Source of the DNA: Botryosphaeria dothidea
Lineage: Eukaryota; Ascomycota; Dothideomycetes; Botryosphaeriales; Botryosphaeriaceae
Reading direction: 5' to 3'
Length of the DNA: 64,000 bases
NCBI GenBank assembly: GCA_011503125.2
Contig: WWBZ02000040.1
Location: 3,906,001-3,970,000, forward strand
The notes under the pieces were generated by a model. That model saw nothing but the letters and a program-made list of their open reading frames with translations. It was not told where the DNA came from and searched no databases. Shown here piece by piece: positions 1 to 10,858 of this stretch. Made by a program: the position numbers and the translations under genes. The stretch's first letter is position 1. The number at the start of each line of letters is the position of its first letter.

Positions 1-1711
1 GACCAGAACGAGGATCGAGGTAGCTCAGAATGACTTCACCGCCTGTATTCCTGGGCTGCCGATCGGCAACAATGAAATTCCCATTTCTGTCCCTGAGATT
101 TGGATTGAACGTATCGGCCTTGTCTTTCTGTTCGCTAGTATTGATTGAAGCAATGATGGCGCTGATGCAAGCCATTTGGTGCATGATGGTGCGATGACTC
201 AACACGACACCTCGGAGGTCTCCTGTGGGGGCCCGGGAAAACTCAATGTACGCCAGATCCGGGACCTGCAGTGGAGGAACTTCATCCTTCTTCTTTGGGT
301 GATAACTTCCAAACTCGTTCGTCTTCCACCACTCAACGCCAGTCGGCCACTTCTGGCGCGAGCTGCTGATATCCCTCTGGAAGGCCTTCAAGTTGTTATC
401 CGTCGTCAGAGCCAAATGCGCCTGCGTGGTGGTAAGAAGTAGACTGAGCCTGTTGTAGTCATCCACGCTGTTCATTGGAACGGCCACAACACCGGCGATA
501 AAACAGCCAAGGAGAGCAATTGCGAAATCAATGATCTCGCTATCCCTATAGACGAGAGCAACTCTGTCTCCCCGATAGAGGTTGCTCTTGTCGCGGATGA
601 CCTGAGCGACTTTTTCAGCCTTGCTGCACAGCTTCTCCCAGGTGATGGATGCAGTTTCTTTGCCTTTGGAGTCTAGAACCCAAAACGCGGCCTGCCTAGC
701 ATTTGTCCGACCACGATGGCGCAAAACAGCTCCAATGTTGTCGAATTTGGACATTGGCACGTTGCCGTTGTGGGGATCGTAGACAGCGAAGGGCACCTCG
801 CGTGGTTCCAGTGGCAACTGGCATTCGACAACGCTCAATGGGGGCAGCTCATGCTGACCCAACATGGGCGGAGGAATAGCAGCGGTTGGAGAGAAAGCGT
901 CTCCCGACGAATAGCGGTTTGGGCCTCCGTAGCTGTCCCGGGATGGGTCCTGCATCTGCGCTCCCGCAAAGTCCGAGAAATATCCTTGTTGCGAATCGAG
1001 CATGGTGCTCAGGCGGCTAGTGCCCCCAGGGGACTGTTCGTTGTAGGACTGCTGGGTAGCCGGATTGAATGCAAAATCGGAGTTCATGAGGGTGCTGGAC
1101 CTCGACGGGTTGCCGTACAGCTCGGGCGTCTGGGGGCGAGGAAGGAACGTCTCGCTGCCGTATGAGGACTGCCTTTGCATGGAATTACGCACGCCGAGCT
1201 CGCGTTCTTGGAACCTGCCAACAGGCGTAGGCGGGGGCATCTGGTCCCCACCCGCAGTGTAGCCGCCGTTGCTTGGGCTGAAGGGGGATTGGGTGCGAAT
1301 GGCGTCTTGCGACGGCGGTAGGCTGATGCTCGGAGGGTTGTAGGCGGCAAACGAGCTTGTGCGGCGGTCGCTCTGCATGGAAAAGGTGCGGCTCGGATCA
1401 AGGCTGACAGCGCCCGATTGTATCGAGAATGTGCGGGGGGCATTGCTATCGCCGGGACCCTGACCCAGGAAGTGGGAAAGCAAGATGGTGCGGCGCTTCT
1501 CATACCTTTGCGGGAGATCAGCAGGAGCGCTCTTGCAGGCGTGCGGACTATACATACCCCTTCTGAGTAATGTCTCCTTCCTGCTCGTCACGATGATGGC
1601 ACTACAGTCAGCCTTACGTCCCCAGGTGGCGTTAGCGGGGACGCGCACCTCTAATTCGCGATCAAGCTCCGCAAGCTGCACCTGCAGCTCTGGGTTTTGG
1701 TTCTCAGCCAT
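1..1711 (-). CDS. CPS1: CPS1-type AMP-binding protein, 5' part (runs off the window)
   Basis: Start codon is at 1709-1711. Exons read as 1711-1649, 1580-1558 and 1505-1, with introns of 68 and 52 bases; splicing joins RELE, EGDITQKG and YEKRRTILLS, a DMAP1-binding domain at residues about 4-50. A Ser/Pro/Gln-rich linker follows to about residue 290, then the beginning of an acyl-adenylating (AMP-binding) domain, with the stretch APTGDLRGVVLSHRT near the window edge. About 530 codons are visible; family members known as CPS1 (related to animal DIP2) are much longer and carry two adenylating domains, so the C-terminal two thirds lie outside. CPS1 of Cochliobolus is linked to virulence; the reaction catalysed is not established. 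It is divergent from the thioesterase gene at 2625. The family call is confident; activity is inference. Confidence 0.85.
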   Translation of the reverse strand, partial: MAENQNPELQVQLAELDRELEVRVPANATWGRKADCSAIIVTSRKETLLRRGMYSPHACKSAPADLPQRYEKRRTILLSHFLGQGPGDSNAPRTFSIQSGAVSLDPSRTFSMQSDRRTSSFAAYNPPSISLPPSQDAIRTQSPFSPSNGGYTAGGDQMPPPTPVGRFQERELGVRNSMQRQSSYGSETFLPRPQTPELYGNPSRSSTLMNSDFAFNPATQQSYNEQSPGGTSRLSTMLDSQQGYFSDFAGAQMQDPSRDSYGGPNRYSSGDAFSPTAAIPPPMLGQHELPPLSVVECQLPLEPREVPFAVYDPHNGNVPMSKFDNIGAVLRHRGRTNARQAAFWVLDSKGKETASITWEKLCSKAEKVAQVIRDKSNLYRGDRVALVYRDSEIIDFAIALLGCFIAGVVAVPMNSVDDYNRLSLLLTTTQAHLALTTDNNLKAFQRDISSSRQKWPTGVEWWKTNEFGSYHPKKKDEVPPLQVPDLAYIEFSRAPTGDLRGVVLSHRTIMHQMACISAIIASINTSEQKDKADTFNPNLRDRNGNFIVADRQPRNTGGEVILSYLDPRSG

Positions 1712-2624
1712 GGTGGCATGCGTCGCGCAGGCGCCTGGGAGTGGGGAGTCGTGCGAGCGGAGGGCGCTCGTGTGCGCTCATCTACGGGCGGCGCAGGGAG
1801 AGGGGCGGGCGCGTCAATCCGATGGGGCGCTGGAGGTGGGCGGGTTCGGCGTCGCATTCACGAAACAAACGCCTTGGGGGGCGCCGGGGAGGCAGAGCGA
1901 GGGTGTGTTGGGAACGGAGGTGGGCGCAAGACCCTGAGAGCGGACGTAAATGACGTCCGCGTGCGCGTCGAAGGTTAGTGCGAAGTCTGAGCACCGGGCA
2001 GCACCAGCGCGAGGTGAGCGAGATCTCGGATGGAGCAGCTATCGCGCGCGCAGCTGTGGAGACGGGCGCGTCGGGCCCTCACTAGAACATCAGGGGCGTT
2101 CTAGAAATAGAGCGTTGCACATTCAGTCGGCCCCAGCATCCCAACCGCGTCGCGGCCCCTGTCAGATGCGTCGTCGACCGTTGGACAGCACAACGAGCCT
2201 CTTCGACTCCATGCGGTGCCTTGAGATTCCGGCATCCGCGCCGCGACTCGCAGCCGTGCTGGATTGGGCTGCGCCCACGTGATCCGGCGCTTGGCTCTTG
2301 CTCTTGCTCTTGCTCTGAAACTCACTGCTCACCGCCTTGCCGCGCTCTCGGCCGGCGCCCGGGCGGCAGCGGCAGTTCCGAGCCTCCCTCGTTCCACCGC
2401 CGTTGGGCGTGCGGCTGTAGCTGCTGAACCTCGGCACAGGAATTACTGCGAATCACCGCGACCCGGCGTCAGCGACCTTTTACAACTCGGCCCTCGTCAT
2501 ACGCGTAGCTAGCTAGCACCATGTGAAAGTCCGCCCGTATCGCTTTCCTCTTGTTGCACCTATCTCTCTCTCTTCTCCTTCTGGTCGACCAACGTGAACG
2601 TGCTGTCGCTGCATATCCGTCGCC
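1712..2624. other. Divergent promoter region between CPS1 and the acyl-CoA thioesterase gene
   Basis: The 913 bases between the two start codons are GC-rich and open in several frames on both strands, but no frame shows domain similarity or splice-consistent structure. A hexamer tract of CTCTTG lies at about 2295-2316, and a CCTCGG motif at 2429-2434 is listed separately. Confidence 0.6.
2429..2434 (+). promoter_or_regulatory. Candidate FarA/FarB-type (fatty-acid response) CCTCGG motif
   Basis: CCTCGG is seen about 190 bases upstream of the thioesterase start. In Aspergillus nidulans this core is recognised by FarA/FarB at genes induced by fatty acids. The neighbouring gene ends in a peroxisomal SKL, which fits, but a six-base core in GC-rich DNA can occur by chance. 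Confidence 0.3.
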
Positions 2625-3792
2625 ATGTCCACCCTCATCAAGCCTCCGACTATCGACCCCTCGATATCTGCCATCGAACAGCTGCTGGACCTGACGCAGC
2701 TCGCCCCAATCGACCCAGACCTCTTCACCAACACCCACCCCCTATGGCACCCTCCCGGCGCCCGTGGCATCTACGGCGGCGCCATCATCGCCCAGTGCCT
2801 TGCTGCCGCCCAGCGCACCATTCCCGACGACTTCAACATCCACTCGATGCACTGCTACTTTGTCCTCGCCGGCGACTCCGAGATCCCCGTGATATACCAC
2901 GTTGAGCACGTCAGAGAGGGAAGGTCGTTCGCGACGCGCACCGTGCAGGCCCGACAGCGCGGGAAGGTCATATTCACCACGACGCTGTCATTTGTCAAGA
3001 TGAACAGCGCGGGGAGGAAGACCGTAGAACATGCCTTCGCCATGCCCGATGTGCCCGGTCCGAAGGAGGAGGAGATGCCGCGATTTCCACAAGGAGAGGA
3101 TGGCCCCTTTGAGAGCCAGCGGCTTGACATCGATAACAGTGCGGACCCCAAGATCCCCGAGGCTCCTTGGCGCAATACTAATCATAAAACAGATGACTCG
3201 CCGCAACCGCACATGAAGAAATGTCGACAATGGATCAGGGCGCGCGGCACCATATCGCCCGCTGGCGGCCATCATGCACACCTCTCCGCTCTCGCCTACA
3301 TGTCCGACAGTTATTTCATCGGCACCGTTGCTCGCGTACACAAGCTGTGGACATTCAAGCCACGTCGCGGTGGAAAGCCGACCATTGATGAGGAAAGACT
3401 GAAAAAACTGCTGGACGAAGATGAGGAGAAGGTGAGGCGCATACCTGGCATGGACGACCACGTTATCAAAAGCCTGCGCGGGGGTAAGAGTTTGGATGAG
3501 GCTGAAGAAGAGAGACCTGAGATTGGCATGATGGTCAGCTTGGACCACTCGATCTATTTCCACAACCCGCGAGAGTTTAGAGCAGACGAGTGGATGTTCA
3601 GCGAGATGGAAAGCCCCTGGGCTGGTGACGGTAGAGGTCTGGTGTTCTCGAGAATATTCACCAGGGACGGCAGGCTCATTGCGACCTGCGTGCAAGAGGT
3701 GAGTCACTCGTGAAAGTATCGCCTTGAGCCCTTGCGCTGACTTTGACTAGGGCGTTGTCCGCTTGAAGCAACCGTCGAAGAGCAAACTGTAA
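2625..3792 (+). CDS. TES1: Peroxisomal acyl-CoA thioesterase II (TesB/ACOT8 family)
   Basis: Hydrolyses acyl-CoA to free fatty acid and CoA, in peroxisomes, beside beta-oxidation. Two exons, 2625-3698 and 3751-3792, with a 52-base intron, give 371 residues. The N-terminal hot-dog half has HPPGARGIYGGAIIAQ near residue 43; the C-terminal half has SLDHSIYFHNP and, across the splice junction, ATCVQEGVVRLKQP. By homology with E. coli TesB the Asp of SLDH and the Gln of CVQE belong to the catalytic set. The tail is KSKL, a canonical PTS1 signal. Without splicing, translation would stop after CVQEVSHS at 3713 and lose the Gly-Val-Val strand and the PTS1. Start chosen at CGCCATGTC; the N-terminus matches the usual length of the family. 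Yeast counterpart is Tes1. Confidence 0.92.
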
Positions 3793-4367
3793 TCTTGGGC
3801 GCCCGAGCGGGCTTCTCGGCGCTACTTGAAGCGCCGCCACAGCTGGTCAATGTTGGTGATCGGCCGGAAAGATAGAGGCCAGATGGTGTTCCGGATGCTT
3901 AAGCCGATGCAATTGATTCCCCAGGCGCTTTTTCGCGGAAAGATGTGGAGGCAGACATTGATTGGAGTTACGCAATGGCTGGGGTTTGACTGTTCCTTGG
4001 TCACAGAAAGCATTTTATACCGATAGACTTGAATTCTGATGGAGATTTGAAGCCAGCGACATGCGCAAGCTCGTGCTGCACAGCGGACGGCGTGATATAT
4101 GCACCACGCGGCCGAATGCATGGTTAACAGTAAACTTTCAATTGCGCAGCCCCGACCACGACAAATTTGGCTCGCAGGGGCCCCGGTGTCGGCGCGGGGG
4201 AAATAGCGGGGCTGCAGGGCGCGTAATGAGCGAGCGGCATGGGCGGGCTTGTGCCGCAGCGCCCCTCGTGAGTCAATCCAACTTTTTGACGTCGCCATGC
4301 CGACAACTCTTTAACCTCCTCCTCCTCCTCAGGCAAATTTTGTCTGTCAACACTCACACCTGCCACC
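3793..4367. other. Intergenic region: thioesterase 3' end and LEU4 promoter
   Basis: 575 bases without a supportable gene. It holds a CCG-N4-CGG site (4183-4192) and a CT-rich tract with CTCCTCCTCCTCC just before the LEU4 start, typical of fungal core promoters. Confidence 0.55.
4183..4192 (+). promoter_or_regulatory. Candidate Leu3-type binding site (CCG-N4-CGG)
   Basis: CCGGTGTCGG lies about 175 bases upstream of the LEU4 start. The fungal Leu3 Zn2Cys6 factor binds everted CCG triplets with four-base spacing, and LEU4 is a classical Leu3 target that is activated when isopropylmalate accumulates. The match is exact for the outer triplets but the inner bases differ from the best yeast sites. 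Confidence 0.4.
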
Positions 4368-6368
4368 ATGCCTATGCTCAAGGACCCGTCGACAAAGTAC
4401 AAGGCTTTCCAGCCCCTCAATCTCCCCGACCGCCAATGGCCGTCAAAGACCATCCAAAAGCCGCCGCGCTGGCTCTCCACCGATCTGCGCGATGGCAACC
4501 AGTCTCTCGTTGACCCCATGGTGCGTCCACTCGCCTCTGCGCGGCCGCTCCGTGCCTAACAGTTACTCTAGGACGGTGACCAGAAATGGGAGTATTTCAA
4601 CATGCTCGTCAAGCTCGGTTACAAGGAAATTGAGGTCTCTTTCCCTTCGGCTTCGCAAACCGACTTCGATTTCACCCAGAAGCTCGTCAAGACTCCTGGC
4701 ACCGTGCCCGGCGATGTCTGGCTCCAGGTACTTTCGCCTTGTCGCAAGGAGCTCATCCGCCGCACCGTCGATTCTCTCAAGGGCGCGAAGAAGGCCATCC
4801 TTCACCTTTACCTCGCCACCAGCCCATGCTTCCAGCAAATCGTTTTCAACATGAACAACGAGCAGACCAAGGCTTTGGCAGTAGAGTGCACTCGGTATGC
4901 GAGGTCGATCACCAAGGACGACCCCGAGCAGGCCGGCACTGAGTGGGCGTACGAGTTCTCCCCCGAGACCTTCTCGGACAGCAACCCCGACTTCGCTCTT
5001 GAGGTCTGCGAGGCTGTCAAGGCTGCTTGGGAGCCTACTGTGGAGAACCCTATTATCTTCAACCTCCCCGCGACCGTCGAAATGGCTACGCCGAACGTCT
5101 ACGCCGACCAGATCGAATACTTCAGCCGGAACATTTCGGAGAGGGAAAAGGTCTGCATTTCTCTCCACCCCCACAACGACCGCGGTTGCGCAGTCGCGGC
5201 GGCCGAGCTTGCTCAGATGGCGGGTGCGGACAGAGTCGAAGGCACGCTCTTCGGTAACGGCGAGCGTACTGGAAACGTCGACCTCGTCACTCTTGGACTC
5301 AACCTCTACACTCAGGGTATCCACCCCAAGATCGATTTCTCCGACCTCCCTGCGGTCATCGACGTTGTCGAGAGGGCCAACAAGATTCCGGTCCACACCA
5401 GAGCGCCGTACGGCGGTCAGTTGGTCGTGTGCGCTTTCAGTGGCTCTCACCAAGACGCAATCAAGAAGGGCTTCCAGAAGCGCAAGGCCGAGGGCGCAAC
5501 CGACTCGAGCTACTGGCAGGTCCCTTACCTGCCACTGGACCCGCAGGATATCGGACGTACGTACGAGGCGATTATTCGCGTCAACTCGCAGTCTGGTAAG
5601 GGCGGTGTTGCCTGGATCATCCAGCGCGAGCTCGAACTCGACTTGCCTCGTGGCCTGCAGGTTGCCTTCTCCAAAATCATCCAGAAGCAGACGGACCTTC
5701 TTGGCCGCGAGCTTCGTCCTACCGAGATCACCACGCTCTTCAAGGAGTCGTACCACCTGCAGAAGAACCCCAGGTTCACCCTCATCGACTACGACATCCT
5801 TACGGACCGTTCGGTTTCGCCGGCGCCCGGCGAGGACGGCAAGACGCCGAGCAGCAAGAACCTCAAGAGGTTGTTCTCTGGTGTGATTGAGATCGATGAG
5901 CAGCAGCACCAGATCAAGGGTGTTGGCAACGGTGCCATCTCGTCCCTTGCGAACGCGCTCAAGTCCCTTGGCATTGAGCTCGACGTCACCGAGTACAAGG
6001 AGCACGCCATTGGTGAGGGCCGTGAGGGCCACCAGCAGGCCGCCACGTACATTGAGTGCTCGACTCCGTCGTCGAACCAGAAGGTGTGGGGTGTTGGCAT
6101 TCACGAGGACGTGGTCCAGGCATCCCTCATCGCTTTGTTGTCCGCCGCATCGTCTGTAAGTCCGGATAGAGAGCCCACATCAAGGAAAAGCTAACGGGGG
6201 CGCCAGTTCCTCTCATCCCGACCAAGCACACCTATTCCATTCCGGCCAAAGCAGCACGGATCGTCGCTTGCCCCTTCGGACATCTCACCTCTGAGAAATT
6301 CGAGCAGCGCGGACGGCCCCGAGTCGATTGTTGCAAATCTTGAAAGGAAGGTGAATGGAGATCACTAG
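4368..6368 (+). CDS. LEU4: 2-isopropylmalate synthase, first committed step of leucine synthesis
   Basis: Condenses acetyl-CoA with 2-oxoisovalerate to 2-isopropylmalate, usually in mitochondria. Three exons, 4368-4520, 4572-6155 and 6207-6368, encode 632 residues; introns are 51 bases each. The first splice restores the signature [19 protein letters not shown] of the HMGL-like TIM barrel. The metal ligands HPHND are at residues 250-254 and are followed by [18 protein letters not shown]. The barrel ends near residue 350, then a linker, then the LeuA allosteric domain (about 480-580), which mediates leucine feedback. The last exon supplies a short Ser/Pro-rich tail found in fungal Leu4. No strong N-terminal mitochondrial presequence is visible from this ATG, so a cytosolic form is possible. 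Confidence 0.95.
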
Positions 6369-6788
6369 ACGGGCACGGCGAGGAAAAGTGTTTTGCGTCT
6401 TTGTTTGTTTTTGGTGCGCAGCATTTGACGCCAGCTGGAAAAAAAATCTCACGATTATGCACATTGTCACGGGCATTGGGGCGTTGGTTGAATCGAGGTA
6501 CAGAATGTAAAAGTTTACTCATAATCAGTATATCTGGCACTTTCGTGATTAGTTTTACGTGCATCAGCAAGGTTGGGCTCGCTGAGGAATTACCTAAAGA
6601 GGCGGTGCTAGCAGGGGTTGGCAGTGCCGAGGTACTATGCTGGTTTAGCACCAGTGAATCGTGGGGTAGAGCAAACCGCCTCGGAACTTTCCCACATTAT
6701 CTCCGTCTCCGAAGCCACAGCTCTATATCTGCTCCCCCTCGCCCTCTTCCCTCTTTCAGCTCCCAGATTCACGAGATCATATTCCAAA
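6369..6788. other. Intergenic region between LEU4 and the SDR gene
   Basis: 420 bases; AT-richer than its flanks, with a CT-rich run just before the SDR start. No gene seen. Confidence 0.5.
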
Positions 6789-7809
6789 ATGGGTTCCGCA
6801 CGGGCAGACGTTCAATTGGTCGATTTCGGCAACATCTTCCGCCTCGATGGCAAGGTCGCCGTCGTGACTGGCGGCTCTCGTGGCCTAGGCTTGCACGCCG
6901 CGTCGGGGTGAGTTCTGGCCCGCCAGAGCTGTCGAGGCTTGCAGAAAACGGCGTGCTGACCCGGTGCGATGCAGCCTCCTCCAAGCAGGCTGCTCCAAGG
7001 TCTTCATCACCTCGCGCAAGGCCAAGGCGTGCGACGAGGCCTGCGCAGCCCTCAACGCCCTCCCGAACAAGCACCCCGAGGCCAAGGCCATCTCCGTGCC
7101 CGCCGACAGCAGCAACATCTCCGAGATCGAGCGCCTCGCCGCCGAGGTGGCCAAGCACACGGACAAGGTCGACATCCTGTTCGCCAACGCCGGCGCGACT
7201 TGGGGCGAGGCGTTCGACAAGCACCCGGAGAGCGCCTTCAGCAAGGTCATGGACCTGAACGTCAAGAGCGTGTTCTACACCATCCAGAAGTACGTTCCGC
7301 AGCCCTTCTCTCCCTCGGTTCTTTGACCGCTGCTGTCGGTGATGCCACCATCAGGCGTTGCTAACCCTCTTCCCCCCCCCCCCCCCAGATTCGCCCCGCT
7401 CCTCGAGAAAGCGGCGACGAAAGAGACGCCCGCGCGTGTCATCGTCACCGGGTCGGTCGCGGGCATCGGCATCGGCTCGACGGGCGGCGCGAACAGCACG
7501 CCGGCCTACTCGGCGTCCAAGGCGGCGGTGCTGCACCTCGCGCGCAACCTGGCCATCGAGCTGGGCCCGCGGCACATCCTCGTCAACGGCATCGCGCCGG
7601 GCTTCTTCCCGTCGAAGATGGCCAACGGCCTGATGGAGGCGTCGGGTGGCCAGGACCAGCTGGCGGCGTCGAGCCCGAACGGGAGGCTGGGCCGGCCGGA
7701 GGACATTGCGGGCGCGGTCGTGTATCTGAGCAGTCGCGCGGCGGGGCATGTGAATGGGGACACGATTGTGTTGGACGGGGGCAAGGTCTGGGGGAGGGCG
7801 TCGCTCTGA
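6789..7809 (+). CDS. Short-chain dehydrogenase/reductase (classical SDR)
   Basis: NAD(P)-dependent oxidoreductase of unknown substrate. Three exons, 6789-6907, 6975-7289 and 7389-7809, encode 284 residues. TGGSRGLG at residues 27-34 is the Rossmann cofactor motif, ILFANAGAT is the NAG motif, and YSASK at 185-189 holds the catalytic Tyr and Lys. The C-terminal half has the usual VNGIAPGFFPS segment and ends after a VLDGG strand. The arrangement resembles fungal RhlG-type (rhamnolipid/3-ketoacyl) reductases, but this is a weak guess. The second intron carries a run of 13 cytosines (7374-7386) immediately before its acceptor, an unusual polypyrimidine tract that is also a place for sequencing error. 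Base composition is very GC-rich like the following DUF1989 gene. Confidence 0.9.
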
Positions 7810-8334
7810 GGGGGCGGTATGAGGGTTTACACGGATTAGGAAATGGATCCAGGCGTTTTACAAGCAACGCAAGAGCTTGCGAGAGCTGCCCTGGATTGGG
7901 TGATGCTAGCATTCCCTAAAGTCGGGCCGTGGGGCTAAAGAGCGGCCGCCTGACGGCGCGCGCAGCCACGGAAGGCCCGGCAACCAATTTGATAAACTGA
8001 TCGCTTCGAGAAGCCGATCTATACACTGCGCGCGCCACCTATTTGATCCATCACCACCTCGCATCGCGCGCCATCACGTCCCCACCAAGCGCCGAATACA
8101 TGGCGCCCAGCCACGCCCAGTCTCGCCGGCAGACCCGCTGAAGGCTCCGAATCGTCATCGGCTCCGCATTCGCAATCCCGAAGATTTCACAAATCAGTCA
8201 TCTTTTTTCCCTTTTCTCCCCGCAATCAATCCTACACATCAATCAATCCCTCGACACCAGACACAAGCTTTTAAACTTCCCGCTCCATCCCAGCAAGGCC
8301 TCAAGCATCTCTCCCACACCACCGAGCCACAACA
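7810..8334. other. Intergenic region between SDR and DUF1989 genes
   Basis: 525 bases; CA/TC-rich towards 8334 (promoter-like). No gene seen. Confidence 0.5.
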
Positions 8335-9662
8335 ATGCCATCCCCCTACAAATCCTCCCCCCACCCCCCCATCCCCGCCTACCTCCCCGACTCCTCCTCC
8401 TCGCCGCTCCACCCGCCAACCGCCCTCTACGCCCGCCTGGCCGCCACCGCCGCCACCCCCTCCCACCGCGAGCCCCTCGCCACCCTCACCATCCCGCCCC
8501 GCAGCGGCGCCGCCTGGCACGTCCCGCGCGGCGCGCTCTTCCGCCTCAGCACTCCGCAAGGCCCGCAGGTCGGCGACCTCAAACGTCTGGAGCGCGGCCA
8601 ACCCGCGCGAGCGCTTCTGGGCCAGCCGCACGCGCCAGCTGCACGCGAGCCACGTCAGCACCGGCGACCGCCTGTGGAGCTGCCTGCCGTACCTGCGGCC
8701 GCTGTGCGGCATCGTGGCGGACACGCTGGGCAGGGAGGGCAGGGGGGCGTGGGGGACGAGCGGCGGGGATGGGGATGGCAGGGATAGGGGCGTGAGGAGG
8801 GGGAGAGGGGGAGGAGTCGCTGGGGGGGCAGGTGCCATGATTTGTTGGGGACGAGGTGTGATCCTTATGGTGAGTTTTTTTGTTCTCTTTTTTTTTTTGA
8901 CTTGGTGGATTTGGTGGACTTGGAAAAAGGAGGACGAAAAGGGCTTGGAGATGTTGAGATGTGACCTGTGATATGAAGAGAAGGAGTTTCAATCGATCAG
9001 ATATGGAAAAAAGAGAGGGGAAGGGAGAAGGAGGAGAGAAAAGAAGGGGAAAAAAAAGAAAATGATGGAGCAATCGGCCACACGGAGAAAGAGCATGGAA
9101 TTCCCTCAAGATGGGAAACCAAAATGAGCGAAGCACGAAACAATTACAAAAATCAGACACGACTGACCCAAGTGCCCCGTTTTCCCCCTGGATACTAGTC
9201 AACCGCATGCTCACCGGCCGCACCTACGACTACCACTGCCACTCCAACCTCGTCCGCGCCGTCCTGCCGCACGGCCTCAACGAAGCCGACGTCCACGACG
9301 TCCTCAACGTCTTCCAGGTCACCGGCCTCGACGAGAAGGGCCGCTACTTCATGGAGGCCAGCCCGTCCCAGCCCGACGACTACATCGAGTTCTTCGCCGA
9401 GCAGGACCTGCTGTGCGCCCTGAGCACCTGCCCCGGCGGCGACCTCAGCGAGTGGGGCTGGGTCGGCGTCAGGGACGGCGAGACCGAGGAGGGCGAGGGC
9501 GCGCGCAAGATGCGCGAGACGTGTCGCCCGATCAAGGTCGAGGTGTGGACGATTGCCGAGGACGTGAGGGACCAGGTGCTTGAGGGGTGGGTGCCCCCCG
9601 AGGTGAGCGATTATAAGGGGTGTCATGGCTTGGCCGTGCCGTTGGGGGAGAAGCGGGAATGA
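8335..9662 (+). pseudogene. DUF1989 (urea-carboxylase-associated) protein gene, frameshifted in this sequence
   Basis: The family is found beside urea amidolyase genes in bacteria and is common in fungi; its role is unclear. Frame 1 runs from ATG 8335 and shows LTIPPRSGAAWHVPRGALF and then GPQVGDL. The family sequence continues as NVWSAANPRERFWASRT only in the next frame, after one extra base in AAAC at 8581-8584. It reaches VADTLGREG in that frame. The sequence CHDLLGTRCDPY at 8833-8868 is back in frame 1, so at least one further shift (or an 83-base intron, 8747-8829, with a weak donor) is needed. An intron at 8870-9198 (329 bases, long for this window) then joins DPY to VNRMLTGRTYDYHCHSN, and the last exon 9199-9662 is intact. 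Either the gene is decaying or the assembly has indels in G/C-rich runs. Confidence 0.75.
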
Positions 9663-10071
9663 GAGAGACGGGTGAAGATTTGTTAGGAACTGGAGTTGCG
9701 GAGAAGGCGATGGATTGGGTCACTTTCCTGGACGATAAGACTGCTAGAAGAAAGGAAAGAAGGGCATAGAGGAAGAATGGGGACAAAAGTCTTTATATGG
9801 AACTTTTCCTTTGAATTTGGAGACCGAACTAATTGCTATCTGCTGATCATAGAGCACTTCTTTAAGAAAAACAAGAAAGAAAAGGGAAGGGAAGGAAACC
9901 GGTGTGCCTCGACCGCCCCGTTTTCAGAAAACGTGCTTCTCGAGTGCCAAAAAAAACAAAAAAAAAAAAAAGAGAGGGAAGGAGGCACGTGAATGTAAGT
10001 AAGACCTTGTGTTTTCCCCCCGTCCTCAGGCTTTTGACGAGTAATAAAAAAATCAAGTGCTTTTGTTGGCT
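9663..10071. other. Convergent intergenic region, poly-A/T and purine rich
   Basis: 409 bases between two converging 3' ends. It contains an A-rich run near 9951-9972. No gene seen; probably 3' UTRs. Confidence 0.5.
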
Positions 10072-10825
10072 TCAGCAGCTTCTGACTGCGAGGCGCAATG
10101 ACGCAGACAGGAGAGAGAATTCCGGAAGAAAGGAAACCCGGCAGCTGGAGAAAGCCACCAGGCTGTACGGCACGAGACCGCGTAGAAAGCGTATCCGAGC
10201 TATCCATGTCGCATCAGGGATGGACGTGAGAAAAAGAAGTGTCGTCATGGTGGTCGGCAGCCGTCTCTGAAGGCCAAAACGCCGTCTTCCCAGACATCCC
10301 CTAAAGGGACTTCGACAGGCTGCGGCGCCTATGCTCATCATGCTCGTCGCCGCCATCGTCTCCCCCTCGTCCTGTTCATCCTCCTCTTCATCCTTAATCT
10401 CCTCCCGCAGTTCATCCTCCCTCTCCACCAACGCCCTCTCCCTCGTCTCCACCTCCCTCTCCCTCGCCCGGAACACCCTCTCCCTCTCCTCCGCCGCCCT
10501 CACCTCCACCACGGCCTCTCTCACCGCCTGTACCACCCACTCGTCCAGCCTCTCCGCCCAACTGCCTCCGCCGCCCGCCTCGAACATCGCACGGCACAGC
10601 GCGGCGTTCTGCCGCTCCAGCACGCCGATGCGCTCCCGCTGCAGCCGGCCGGTCTCCACCAAGCGCGCGCTGTTCTCGCGCTCGAGCGCGTACAGTGTCG
10701 CGAGCGTGCTGCGGGCGGCGCGGTCGCGGTCAGGTGTCGCCGCGTGCTGCTGCTGGGGGGCGGAGAGGGGTGTGTTGTTGGAGGGCCGGGCGAGGGGGAC
10801 GCGGTTGCTCGGCCGCGGGAAGTCG

Positions 10826-10858
<33 letters not shown>

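Noticed and set aside
4563..6104. 513-codon minus-strand frame across LEU4
   Set aside because: Exact shadow of the LEU4 coding exon, which has a full set of family motifs.
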